From Streptomyces indicus (GTDB lineage Bacteria; Actinomycetota; Actinomycetes; Streptomycetales; Streptomycetaceae): a stretch of DNA of 64,000 bases. Positions 50,619 to 58,883 of this stretch are shown here, in pieces. Under the pieces are notes generated by a model. It was not told where the DNA came from. It made no database searches and was given only the letters and a program-made list of their open reading frames with translations. The first letter of the stretch is position 1. Every line of letters begins with the position of its first letter. Where the stretch lies: contig NZ_FNFF01000005.1 in the NCBI RefSeq assembly GCF_900100315.1, positions 1-64,000 of the forward strand, in the 5' to 3' direction. Position numbers and translations under genes: made by a program.

Positions 50619-51410
50619 TCAGCGCTTGGACTGCTGTGCGTCGACGATCTTGCGGACCTCGCGGTGGGCGCCGGAGCGGCGCTGGACCCGTTCGGCGAGG
50701 GCGGGGAACTGGCCCGCGATGGCGGTGAGCACCTTCAACTCGGCCGGTGCGACGTTGATTTCGGCCCGGTTCCGCTCCACCGCCCTGATCACGGCGGCCA
50801 CCACGCGGTCGGGCGTCACCGTACGGACCCCGCCCGGGGTGGGGGCGCCGGTGGCGGCGAACATCCCCACATCGCGCACGAATCCGGGCTGGACCAGCGA
50901 GACCCCGACGCCCGTGCCCTCCAGGTCCTGGCGCAGGCCGAGGGCGAAGCCGCGCAGGCCGAACTTGGTGGCACTGTACAGGGATGAGGACCGGCTGGCG
51001 GCCTTGCCCGACAGGGACCCCACGAAGACGATGTGGCCGCGCTCGGCCTCAACCATGCGCGGGGCGAGGCGTCGGGCGAGCAGCACCGGGGCCCGCAGGT
51101 TCACCGCCAGGGCGCGGTCGATCTGCTCCGGCGTGTAGTCGAGGAGGTCGCCGCTGGACGGCAGCGCCGCGTTGGCGATCAGGAGGTCGGTGCCGGCGCA
51201 CTCCTCGGCGAGGCGGTCCACGTCCTCGGCGACCGCGAGATCGGCGACGACCGCCCGCGCTCCGAGCTCCTTCGCGGCGTCTTCGAGCGCGTCGGCGCGC
51301 CGGCCCGAGACGGTGAGCTGTGCCCCGCCGGCCGCGAGCCGGCGGCCGATCGCGAGGCCCAGACCGCCGGTCACGCCGGTGAGCAGAACGGTGGAACCGG
51401 CGATACGCAT
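50619..51410 (-). CDS. Short-chain dehydrogenase/reductase
   Basis: 263 aa, classical SDR. Seen: cofactor motif TGVTGGLGLAIGRRLAAGG, NAAL, catalytic Ser in VGSLSGKAA, and YSATKFG (Tyr-x-x-x-Lys). The C-terminal half (VVAAVIRAVERNRAEINVAP) resembles SDRs often paired with lipid metabolism. It is divergent from a TetR gene across 78 nt holding a perfect 20-bp palindrome, so TetR control is almost certain. Substrate not visible from sequence. Confidence 0.92.
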   Translation of the reverse strand: MRIAGSTVLLTGVTGGLGLAIGRRLAAGGAQLTVSGRRADALEDAAKELGARAVVADLAVAEDVDRLAEECAGTDLLIANAALPSSGDLLDYTPEQIDRALAVNLRAPVLLARRLAPRMVEAERGHIVFVGSLSGKAASRSSSLYSATKFGLRGFALGLRQDLEGTGVGVSLVQPGFVRDVGMFAATGAPTPGGVRTVTPDRVVAAVIRAVERNRAEINVAPAELKVLTAIAGQFPALAERVQRRSGAHREVRKIVDAQQSKR

Positions 51411-51430
51411 GACGCCACCCTTCGCGGATT

Positions 51431-51450
51431 CTGTTCGTTCGAACGAACAG
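51431..51450. promoter_or_regulatory. Perfect 20-bp palindromic TetR operator
   Basis: CTGTTCGTTCGAACGAACAG is fully self-complementary and centred in the 78-nt gap between the divergent SDR and TetR genes. It is the expected binding site of that TetR protein. Confidence 0.8.
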
Positions 51451-51488
51451 TAGCGTCAACCCGGCCTGCCCGCAGGGGAGATGGAAAG

Positions 51489-52121
51489 ATGAACGGCATG
51501 ACGTCCGTGCCCGCTCCGACCAAGGCAGCCAAGCCCTCCGGCCCCGGCAGGTCCGGTGATACGCGGCAGCGCATCGTCGACGCGGTGCTGCGGATCATCG
51601 GTGAGGACGGTGTCGCCGCCCTGACCAACCGGCGGATCGCCAAGGAGGCCGGGGTCTCGCTCGGTTCGGTGACCTACCACTTCGCGACGCAGCACGAGCT
51701 GCTGCGCGAGGCGCTGCTGCACTTCGTGTCGGTGGAGACCCGCCGGTTCACGGAGCTCGCCGACCAGTGCCATGGCGAGGGGATCGAACTGGAGGGCGCC
51801 GCGCGGACGGTGGCGCAGGTGGCGGGCGGCACGGCCTTCGACGCCCGGCACATCGCGCCCTTCGAGCTGTATGTGCAGGCGGGCCGCGACGAACGGCTGC
51901 GGGCCGCGGCGGCCGAGTGCTTCGCGGCGTACGACCGCCTCGCGGAGCGGATCCTGACCGGTCTGGGCGTACGGGATGCGGAGCGGATGGCGAGCACGGC
52001 GGTCGCGCTGGTCTTCGGCCAGCAGCTGCGGCGCCTGGCCACCGGGTCGCCGGCGGAGGAGCTCGTGGACGCCCTGTTGATGCTGACGCGCGGCTCGCGC
52101 CCCGCGGAACAGAACGTCTGA
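51489..52121 (+). CDS. TetR-family transcriptional regulator
   Basis: 210 aa. The HTH is VDAVLRIIGEDGVAALTNRR, IAKEAGVSLGSVTYHFATQHELLREAL; the C-terminal ligand domain includes FELYVQAGRDERLRAAAAEC and VALVFGQQLRRLATG. ATG 51489 has GGGGAG 8 nt upstream; ATG 51498 is a shorter option. Divergent from the SDR gene with a shared palindromic operator, so it should repress the SDR and itself. Two 29-bp repeats lie just past its stop. Confidence 0.91.
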   Translation: MNGMTSVPAPTKAAKPSGPGRSGDTRQRIVDAVLRIIGEDGVAALTNRRIAKEAGVSLGSVTYHFATQHELLREALLHFVSVETRRFTELADQCHGEGIELEGAARTVAQVAGGTAFDARHIAPFELYVQAGRDERLRAAAAECFAAYDRLAERILTGLGVRDAERMASTAVALVFGQQLRRLATGSPAEELVDALLMLTRGSRPAEQNV

Positions 52122-52130
52122 CATGCGCAG

Positions 52131-52188
52131 TTGAGGGCGTCTTGTGTCCGCCCGCAAGGTTGAGGGCGTTCCGCGTCCGCCCGCAAGA
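52131..52188. repeat. 29-bp tandem repeat downstream of tetR
   Basis: Units 52131-52159 and 52160-52188 both begin TTGAGGGCGT and end CCGCCCGCAAG plus one base; they differ at a few positions. They lie 9 nt beyond the TetR stop and before the DinB gene. Confidence 0.85.
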
Positions 52189-52221
52189 TCGACTGTCAGT
52201 GCCGGCTGCAAGACTTCCGGC

Positions 52222-52854
52222 ATGAACGCACCGACTCCGCCATCGACCCCGCCGACCCCGTCCTCGCCGAAGGAGGACCTCCTCGAGTACCTCCAGGCGG
52301 CGCGGGACGCCCTCGTCTGGAAGCTGGACGGGCTCTCCGAGTACGACGCACGCCGGCCCCTGACGCCGACGGGCACGAATCTGCTCGGCCTGGTGAAGCA
52401 CCTCGCCGGTGTGGAACTGGGCTATTTCGGCGACTCGTTCGGCCGCCCCTACTTCCGTGAGAACCCTCCGGCCTGGTGGTACACGCAGGGCAGCGAGGAC
52501 CCGCACGCGGACATGTGGGCGACACCGGACGAGTCCCGCGAGGAGATCGTCGGTCTCTACCGTGCGGCGTGGGCGCACGCCGACGGCACCTTCGCGGCGT
52601 ACGGCCTGGACGCGATCGGCCAGGTGCCGTGGTGGCCGGAGCACCGGCGCGCGACCACGCTCCACCACCTGGTGGTCCGGGTCCTGACGGACACCCACCG
52701 GCACGCGGGCCACGCGGACATCGTGCGGGAGTTGATCGACGGCTCGGTGGGCTGGGCGGAGGGCAAGTCTGACCTTCCGGTCACGGAGGCGGCCGCGTGG
52801 CAGGCGCATCGGGAGCGGGTGGAGCGGGCGGCGAAGGCGGCTGAGGCGCGATGA
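52222..52854 (+). CDS. DinB-family protein (DUF664)
   Basis: 210 aa, four-helix bundle. Seen: EDLLEYLQAARDALVWKLDG, TPTGTNLLGLVKHLAGVELGYFGD (first metal His), ATTLHHLVVRVLTDTHRHAGHADIVRELID (HxxxH pair). DinB/YfiT proteins are metal-dependent transferases or thiol S-transferases. ATG 52222 has no clear ribosome site. Its stop overlaps the start of a macro-domain gene (ATGA), so the two are translated together; this pairing is not a standard one that I know. Confidence 0.88.
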   Translation: MNAPTPPSTPPTPSSPKEDLLEYLQAARDALVWKLDGLSEYDARRPLTPTGTNLLGLVKHLAGVELGYFGDSFGRPYFRENPPAWWYTQGSEDPHADMWATPDESREEIVGLYRAAWAHADGTFAAYGLDAIGQVPWWPEHRRATTLHHLVVRVLTDTHRHAGHADIVRELIDGSVGWAEGKSDLPVTEAAAWQAHRERVERAAKAAEAR

Positions 52855-53326
52855 GTGCGCTGCGCGTCGTACGCGGCGACGCGACCTGTCCGCAGGCCAA
52901 GGGCCCGAAGATCGTGGCCCATGTCTGCAACGACATCGGCGGCTGGGGCAAGGGCTTCGTCCTCGCCCTCTCGCGGCGCTGGCCGGAACCGGAGCGCGAC
53001 TACCGCCGCTGGCACCGGGAGCGCGCGGACAACGACTTCGGGCTCGGCGCCGTGCGGCTCGTAAGGGTGCAGCCGGATGTCCATGTGGCCAACATGATCG
53101 GGCAGCGGGGCATACGCACCGGCAGCGCGGGACCGCCGATCCGGTACGACGCGGTGCGGCGCTGTCTGGAGGCGCTGGCCGGGCATGCCGCCGAGCACGG
53201 GGCTTCGGTGCACATCCGCGGATCGGCTGCGGACTGGCGGGCGGGAAGTGGGAGCGGATCGAGCCGCTCATCGTCGAGGAGCTGTGCGCCCGCGGCATCG
53301 CGGTCACCGTGTATGAGCAGGGGTGA
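52851..53326 (+). pseudogene. Macro-domain protein, frameshifted near its 3' end
   Basis: The first 120 residues are a good macro domain (VVRGDATCPQAKGPKIVAHV, CNDIGGWGKGFVLALSRRW, GLGAVRLVRVQPDVHVANMI, GIRTGSAGPPIRYDAVRRCL). After HGASVHI the frame is lost: the expected RIGCGLAGGKWERIEPLIVE and LCARGIAVTVYEQG are encoded in another phase, ending at TGA 53324-53326. One base missing near 53213-53217 explains this. Macro domains remove or bind ADP-ribose. Either a recent pseudogene or a sequencing error; if the base is restored the protein is about 158 aa. Confidence 0.8.
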
Positions 53327-53366
53327 GGCATGCGGCGGCCAAGGGGGGTGACGTCGCGCGGCCCCG

Positions 53367-54701
53367 CTACGGGCAGCGCAGGCGGTCGCCGGTGACGGGT
53401 GGGCCCTCGAAGCCGCTGCGGTCGTAGCGCACCGGTGTCAGCGTGCGTCCGCTCCGGCCGACCTGCACCTCGATGACGCGGCCGAGGTCGCGCACCATCC
53501 GCAGGCGCGCCTCCGGCAGTGCGGCGTGCAGGGTCCGGGCGTGGCGGGCCGCCGAAGGGCCGTACAGGATCAAGGTTTTGTCGTGCTCGTGCGGCAGTGC
53601 GTGGCGCGGTTCGCCGCTGAGGACCGTGAAGCCCATGCGCAGCAGGGTGAAGCCGGTCGCCGGGTCGGAGACCCGCACGTGGACGGCGTTCAGGGGCACG
53701 CCCACCGCGGTCGCGCCCACGGGCTGGATCCGCGGGTCGCCGGTGACGGGCCGGTCGGCGCGCAGCGCGGACCACAGGGCCTCGGAGCGGTCGCGGTCCC
53801 ACAGGACGGTGGAGCCGTGGCCGGGGACGCGGTGGTCGGCGTCGGCGACGGGCACGTTGGCGAACTCGGTCTGCTCCGGGCGCAGCCGGCCCACCGCCAG
53901 GGCGAGCGCGGCCAGTTCGGCAGGGGTGGTGTGCGGATCGGTGCGGACGAGGCCGTGCAGGGAGCCGACGGTGGAGAGTGCCCTCGCGGGGTCGCTCAGG
54001 GCTCCGGCGTTCCGCAGCCGGTCGAGCACGCCTGCGACGAGCCGCTGCTGCCGGCGCACGCGGCCGCCGTCGCCGGGCGGGTCGACGTGCCGGGCCCGGA
54101 CGTATCGGACGGACTTGTTGCCGTCGATGGAGTGGGTGCCAGGACGCAGCCGGAGTCCGGCCGCCCGGTCGTACACAGCCTTGTCCGTGCACACCGTGGC
54201 GCCGCCGAGCCGGTCGATCACGTTGGCGAAGCCCCCGAAGTCGGTCTCGATGTAGTGGTCGATGCGGACACCGGTGGCCTGCTCGACCGTGCGCCGTGCG
54301 AGGTCCGCTCCCCCTTCCTTCCAGGCCGCGTTGATCTTCCCGGAGTGGCGCGGGTGCCCGTGCGGGGCGTACTCCACGTACGAGTCGCGGAGCACGGAGA
54401 CCACGCTCAGGCGCTGCTCGTCCTCGGAGAGGTGGGCCAGCATCATCACATCGGTGCAGTCGCAGGGCACGCCCCCGACGTGCAGGCGGTCCCGCTGCTC
54501 GCGGCTCAGCTGCGCACGGCTGTCGAGGCCGACGATCAGGATGTTGGTGCCGTCCTCGCCCGGCGTGCCCACGACGCGCTCCCCGGGTTCCGTGGTGCGG
54601 TCCTGCTGTTCGGGCTCGTGGACGGGAGGGCCGGACGCGGCCGTCACGGTGGCGCCCGCGACGACCGCGAGCAGCGTGGCGGTGGTGAGGAGGCGGCGCA
54701 T
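53367..54701 (-). CDS. LCP (LytR-CpsA-Psr) family protein
   Basis: 444 aa. An N-terminal signal anchor (LLTTATLLAVVAGATVTAAS) is followed by the LCP domain: GTNILIVGLDSRAQL, CDCTDVMMLAHLSEDEQRLSVVSVLRDSYV (conserved Asp and Arg), GKINAAWKEGGADLARRTVEQATGVRIDHYIETDFGGFANVIDRLGG and YVRARHVDPPGDGGRVRRQQ. A C-terminal LytR_C-like domain (LRMGFTVLSGEPRHALPHEH onward) completes it. LCP enzymes attach teichoic-acid-type polymers to peptidoglycan. ATG 54701. Its HVGGVPCDCTD segment with extra cysteines is unusual. It faces the AraC gene head to head. Confidence 0.9.
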   Translation of the reverse strand: MRRLLTTATLLAVVAGATVTAASGPPVHEPEQQDRTTEPGERVVGTPGEDGTNILIVGLDSRAQLSREQRDRLHVGGVPCDCTDVMMLAHLSEDEQRLSVVSVLRDSYVEYAPHGHPRHSGKINAAWKEGGADLARRTVEQATGVRIDHYIETDFGGFANVIDRLGGATVCTDKAVYDRAAGLRLRPGTHSIDGNKSVRYVRARHVDPPGDGGRVRRQQRLVAGVLDRLRNAGALSDPARALSTVGSLHGLVRTDPHTTPAELAALALAVGRLRPEQTEFANVPVADADHRVPGHGSTVLWDRDRSEALWSALRADRPVTGDPRIQPVGATAVGVPLNAVHVRVSDPATGFTLLRMGFTVLSGEPRHALPHEHDKTLILYGPSAARHARTLHAALPEARLRMVRDLGRVIEVQVGRSGRTLTPVRYDRSGFEGPPVTGDRLRCP

Positions 54702-54863
54702 GGCAGCACGCTCCCCCACCGGCCGCCCAGGCGCCGCCCGTGGTCCGCCACACGGACCAGTGCCGCGGCGGTGGCCACCCGACTTCATCGGGCACGGGAT
54801 GTCGGGTCCGGCATGATCCCCCGGACCTAGCGTGGTGAGCGCACAAGAGGAAGGAGCCCGGAC

Positions 54864-55727
54864 ATGCTGGACCGGCTCAATCAGGCCATGGACCACATCG
54901 AGCGGAATCTCGACCAGGAGATCGATGCGGCCGAGCTCGCCCGGATCGCCGTCACCTCGGAGTACCACCTGCGGCGGATGTTCTCGGCGCTCGCCGGGAT
55001 GCCGCTGTCGGAGTACATCCGGCGCCGGCGGCTGACCGTCGCGGGTGCCGAGGTGCTCTCGGGCGAGCAGGCGCTGCTCGACATCGCCGTGCGGTACGGC
55101 TACGGGTCGGGCGAGGCCTTCGCCCGCGCGTTCCGCCAGCTGCACGGGGTGGGTCCGGGCGAGGCCCGGCGCTCGGGCGCGGTGCTGGTCTCGCAGGCCC
55201 GGCTGACCTTCCGTCTCACCGTAGAAGGGACACATGACATGCGATATCGCGTAGTGGAACGGCCGGGGTTCACCGTGGCGGGCCGCAAGGCCCGGGTGCC
55301 GCTGGTGCACACGGGACCGAACCAGTCGATCATCGACTTCGTCCGGGGCGTCGCTCCGGAGATCAACGGGCGGCTCAAGGCGCTCGCGGACCAGGAGCCC
55401 GAGGGCATCGTCGCCGTCTGCGACGACCTGGATCCGAGCCGCGCCGAGGGCACGGAGCTGGACTACTACCACGCGGTGGTGACCTCCTCGCAGGACCTGG
55501 ACGGTCTCGACGTCCTGGCCGTGCCGGCCGGTACGTGGGCGGTGTTCGCCACGTCGGGCCCTGCGCCGGAGGCCATCCAGTACCTGTGGCGTGACGTGTT
55601 CACCGAGTGGTTCCCGTCGAACCCCTACCGTGGCCGCCCGGGTCCGGAGATCCTGCGCACGCGCCTGTCCGAGGACGGCACGCACGCGGACGCCGAGCTG
55701 TGGCTGCCGGTGGAACGGGAGGCGTGA
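54864..55727 (+). CDS. AraC-family regulator with GyrI-like effector domain
   Basis: 287 aa. N-terminal AraC HTH pair (LARIAVTSEYHLRRMFSALA, MPLSEYIRRRRLTVAGAEVL, IAVRYGYGSGEAFARAFRQL, HGVGPGEARR) and a C-terminal GyrI/BmrR-like small-molecule binding domain (MRYRVVERPGFTVAGRKARV, DYYHAVVTSSQDLDGLDVLA, WAVFATSGPAPEAIQYLWRD, RTRLSEDGTHADAELWLPV). This is the Rob/SoxS-like fusion that senses drugs. GGAAGGAG precedes ATG 54864. No efflux gene lies next to it; the adjacent APH-type kinase gene on the opposite strand is a possible co-functioning gene. Confidence 0.92.
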   Translation: MLDRLNQAMDHIERNLDQEIDAAELARIAVTSEYHLRRMFSALAGMPLSEYIRRRRLTVAGAEVLSGEQALLDIAVRYGYGSGEAFARAFRQLHGVGPGEARRSGAVLVSQARLTFRLTVEGTHDMRYRVVERPGFTVAGRKARVPLVHTGPNQSIIDFVRGVAPEINGRLKALADQEPEGIVAVCDDLDPSRAEGTELDYYHAVVTSSQDLDGLDVLAVPAGTWAVFATSGPAPEAIQYLWRDVFTEWFPSNPYRGRPGPEILRTRLSEDGTHADAELWLPVEREA

Positions 55728-55754
55728 TCAGACCGCTCCACACGTGCGCCTCCG

Positions 55755-56681
55755 TCAGGCCGTCAGTGCCTGGGCGAGGTGCTCGGCGAGTGCCGTGAGG
55801 CGGTCCAGTTCGGGACCGCCGCGGGCCCGCCGGAACCCGTGGCGGCGCGCCCAGTAGGCGGCTTCGACGGCGTGGAGCTGTCCCCAGCGGCGTACGCGCA
55901 CGGGGTCGAGTTCGGCGGCGTCGGCGAAGAGGTCCAGCGCGCGATGGACTTCTTTGCCCGGGTCGTCGACCCCGATGAACACGAGCCCCATGGACTTGAG
56001 CAGCGTCCCGCCGTCCCAGGCCGGGTCCCCCACGTACCCCTTGGGGTCGACGGCGAGCCAGGGTTCGCGGTCCGCCCGCAGGATGTTCCGCGGGTGCAGG
56101 TCGCCGTGGATCATCACGTCCGGCTGCCCTGGCCCGAGTTCACGCACCGTGGCGAGCGCGGCCTCCAGGACGCGGCGCGGCAGCGCACCCTCGAACTCCT
56201 CGGCATCGACGAGCAGTCGACGCTCCCACTCCGCGGCCCGTTCGCTCTGCCGCGGCAGCCCCGACGGAGCCGGTACGGCCAGACGCCGGCTGATGCGTCC
56301 GGCGACCACGACCATCTCGTCCGGGTCACCGCACTCGGCGAGCGTGTCGGTGTGCGCCCGCTCCAGGAGCATCGCGAACCGCGCGTCGTCCCTGGCATAC
56401 AGCCGTACGGCACCATGTCCGCCCCAGGCCGCGAAGGCGTGGGGCTCGTGGACGTTGCCCGGATGCGGGAACGACACCTTCAGGACGGCCGGCCCGTGTC
56501 CGGCGCCGCGCACCGGCACGACGAGGCCGACCCCGCCGTGCAGCACGTCCCCGTCGGGCACGCACTCCCACCGCCCCAGCAACTCCTCAACGAGGAACGG
56601 CAGTTCCGCCACCCAGGCGGCGCCCTTCTCGCCTTCACGGGCCACCGTGCTCTGCTCGAACTCGTGCGGAATCGCGATCAT
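55755..56681 (-). CDS. Aminoglycoside/hydroxyurea phosphotransferase family kinase (streptomycin 6-kinase-like)
   Basis: 308 aa. APH fold with the Brenner-type motif VMIHGDLHPRNILRADREPW and DPKGYVGDPAWDGGTLL (metal Asp), preceded by VLKVSFPHP (ATP-binding Lys). The overall layout matches the APH(6)/hydroxyurea phosphotransferase group. Such kinases are common in Streptomyces and may inactivate a self-made or environmental compound; actual substrate unknown. ATG 56681. Convergent with the AraC-GyrI gene. Confidence 0.88.
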   Translation of the reverse strand: MIAIPHEFEQSTVAREGEKGAAWVAELPFLVEELLGRWECVPDGDVLHGGVGLVVPVRGAGHGPAVLKVSFPHPGNVHEPHAFAAWGGHGAVRLYARDDARFAMLLERAHTDTLAECGDPDEMVVVAGRISRRLAVPAPSGLPRQSERAAEWERRLLVDAEEFEGALPRRVLEAALATVRELGPGQPDVMIHGDLHPRNILRADREPWLAVDPKGYVGDPAWDGGTLLKSMGLVFIGVDDPGKEVHRALDLFADAAELDPVRVRRWGQLHAVEAAYWARRHGFRRARGGPELDRLTALAEHLAQALTA

Positions 56682-56831
56682 CCCGGCACTCTACGCACGC
56701 CGGTGGCAGCAGGCTCGCGGAGCGGGAGGAGGCGTCCGCGGGCGGACACACCACGGCCCGCGCTCAGGCGGAGGACTGAGCACGGGCCGGGGGCTTGGGG
56801 GCGGGCGCGGGCCCGCCGTGGTGGCGCCGGG

Positions 56832-57344
56832 TCAGGAGGAGCGGCGCATCCTGCGGCGCACGGTGATCGCCGTGGCGCCCAGACCCGCCGCGACCAGGGC
56901 CGCACCGGCGGCGATCGTGCCCGGTCCGGCGTCCTCGAAGGAGCCGCCGAGTCCGCCGCGTACGCCCTGCGGGGTGGTGGACGAGCCGGTCACGGTGAAG
57001 GAACCGGTGTACTTCTGCGTGGGGTTGGAGACATCGCAGACCACGGTCACGGTGTACGTGCCGGCCTTCGCGCCGGAGAACACCGTGGACGTGCCGCTGA
57101 CCTCGCCCTGCTGCCCGACGGCGGAGAGGGAGGCCGTCGGGAACGCATCGGAGTAGGCCCGTGCCTGCGCGTTCGCGTTCGCGGTCGCGCACCCCGAAGC
57201 GCCGATCTTCACCGTCTGGCCGGGGCCCGCGCTGCTGGGCGTCACGGCGACGGCTCCGGCCTCCACGGCCTGGGCCGCCGGAGCGGCCAGCCCGAAGGCG
57301 GCGCCGGCGAGCACTGCGGCGGCGGCGAGAGTTCCTGCGTGCAT
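56832..57344 (-). CDS. Secreted or wall-exposed protein with C-terminal anchor helix
   Basis: 170 aa. Signal peptide (GTLAAAAVLAGAAFGLAAPAAQA), an Ig-like domain (AVAVTPSSAGPGQTVKIGAS, AKAGTYTVTVVCDVSNPTQK) with two cysteines likely paired, a Ser/Thr/Gly linker, a C-terminal hydrophobic helix (GTIAAGAALVAAGLGATAITV) and a basic RRRMRRSS tail. This resembles sortase-like sorting signals but no LPXTG/LAXTG is visible, so membrane anchoring is more likely. GAGG precedes ATG 57344. Function unknown; surface display is inferred. Confidence 0.8.
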   Translation of the reverse strand: MHAGTLAAAAVLAGAAFGLAAPAAQAVEAGAVAVTPSSAGPGQTVKIGASGCATANANAQARAYSDAFPTASLSAVGQQGEVSGTSTVFSGAKAGTYTVTVVCDVSNPTQKYTGSFTVTGSSTTPQGVRGGLGGSFEDAGPGTIAAGAALVAAGLGATAITVRRRMRRSS

Positions 57345-57626
57345 GGTGCACCTCGTCTCAGTCCTGTGCCCTGGGCTCGCGGACCGGTCCAGTCACGGCG
57401 AAGGCACCTCGTAGGCGGTCCGCGTTCTGCGGATGCCACGTCCAGCCGAACGCACCGGCGCGCCACGCGCACCTCGGGCCCTCCGAACGAAGGAACACCG
57501 GCCCACGGTCGGCCCAATGAGGCGCGCCACGCTTCCCCTCGCGTCAGCTTCCACCCTGCCGCCCGCGGGATCCCCGACCCGCCATGCGCACAGTCGGCCG
57601 CGATCCCCCTCGCGTGGACATCCGCG

Positions 57627-58178
57627 TCACATCGCGGGGTCCTCCCCCACCAGTCCGTCGACGGATTCGCGGATGAGGTCGGCGTGTCCGGCGTGGCGGG
57701 CGTACTCCTCCACGAGGTCGAGCAGGATGCGCCGCAGGTTGGGCCGCCCGCCGCTGCGCGTCACGAAGGCTCCGAGCTGGTCGAGGCCGCCCTGCGCCAG
57801 CGCGCGTTCGACGACGGCGCGCGAGCGCGCCACCGCGTCCCGCCACAGGGTGAGCAGTTCGTCGGGAGTGTGGTCGGCGGCCGTGCGGTACGCCCAGTCG
57901 GGGTCCTTCTCCCAGTCCACCGCGTCCCAGGGCGGTCCCGCGGGAGCGGCGAGCCAGAGCCGGCTGAAGTGGCTGTCCTCGACATGGGCGAGATGCTTGA
58001 GCAGTCCGCCGAGCGTCACGGTGGAGGTGCCGAGTGTGGCCCGGAGCCCGGCGGCATCCAGGCCCGAGCACTTCCACTCCAGGGTGGCCCGCTGCCGTTC
58101 GAGGGCGCCGAGTACCGCCTCGGCCTCGGTGCCGGCGAGCGGTGGTTCCGGCCAGGTGTCCGCGGTGTAGTGGGTCAT
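57627..58178 (-). CDS. DinB-family protein (DUF664)
   Basis: 183 aa. Four-helix bundle with VLGALERQRATLEWKCSGLD, TLGGLLKHLAHVEDSHFSRLW (first His pair) and ILLDLVEEYARHAGHADLIRESVDG (HxxxH). It resembles the protein at 52222 in design but differs in sequence, so this genome holds paralogues within 6 kb. ATG 58178. Role unknown, probably mycothiol-dependent chemistry as suggested for actinobacterial members. Confidence 0.9.
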   Translation of the reverse strand: MTHYTADTWPEPPLAGTEAEAVLGALERQRATLEWKCSGLDAAGLRATLGTSTVTLGGLLKHLAHVEDSHFSRLWLAAPAGPPWDAVDWEKDPDWAYRTAADHTPDELLTLWRDAVARSRAVVERALAQGGLDQLGAFVTRSGGRPNLRRILLDLVEEYARHAGHADLIRESVDGLVGEDPAM

Positions 58179-58332
58179 GGGCGCAGACGGTAGCGAACGG
58201 CCCTCAACGGTCCACCGCCGGTCCGGAGTTCGCTCCGCGGCCGCGGTCCGCAGCGCCCGGACGGAGCCGCGCCGCACGCGGGCGGAGCAAAGCGCCCTGG
58301 ACCGCGGCCGCCCCGCCTCATAGGGTTCCGCG

Positions 58333-58821
58333 GTGCCCCCGTTGAAGCTTCGTCATGCCGCGCGTGGACTCGTCGTCGACGAACAGGAGCGGATTCTGCT
58401 GTGCCGGTTCCAGCTCGACGGCGGCCTGGGCGTCTGGTCCACGCCGGGCGGCGGGGTCGAGCCGGGCGAGTCGGTGCGGGAGGCGCTGCACCGCGAACTC
58501 CTCGAGGAGATCGGCCTCGTCGTCGAGGGCGAACCCCCGCACGTATGGCACCGCAAGTTCGTGGACGCCGGCTACGCCCCGGGCTACGACGGGGCCGCGC
58601 ACGACTACTTCTTCATCCGTACGCGCGCGTTCACCCCGGCGGGCACCATGTCCGCCGAGGAGCTGGCCGCCGAGGGGATCTCCGGTTTCCGCTGGTGGAG
58701 TCTGGCGGAGCTCGCCGGGCACCGGGGCCCCGACCTGTTCGCGCCCCGCGACCTGGTCACCCCGCTGACGGCGCTCCTCACCGACGGGGCCCCGGAACGG
58801 CCCGTCATCCTCGGCCGCTGA
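58333..58821 (+). CDS. Nudix hydrolase
   Basis: 162 aa. The Nudix box GGGVEPGESVREALHRELLEEIGL fits GX5EX7REUXEEXGU. Flanking features are RHAARGLVVDEQERILLCRF, TPGGG and AHDYFFIRTRAF. These enzymes hydrolyse nucleoside diphosphate-X substrates; the specific one is unclear. Start GTG 58333 with GGTTCCGCG upstream, not a strong ribosome site. It lies 62 nt before the histidine phosphatase gene, on the same strand, possibly in one transcript. Confidence 0.92.
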   Translation: MPPLKLRHAARGLVVDEQERILLCRFQLDGGLGVWSTPGGGVEPGESVREALHRELLEEIGLVVEGEPPHVWHRKFVDAGYAPGYDGAAHDYFFIRTRAFTPAGTMSAEELAAEGISGFRWWSLAELAGHRGPDLFAPRDLVTPLTALLTDGAPERPVILGR

Positions 58822-58883
58822 CCCGGCGTCCCCGCATCCCAGCACCACGGCACACCGCACACCGCACAGAAAGGCCCGCCCCC

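Noticed and set aside
51748..54846. 1,032-residue minus-strand ORF
   Set aside because: It crosses several real genes in other frames and has no recognisable domain.
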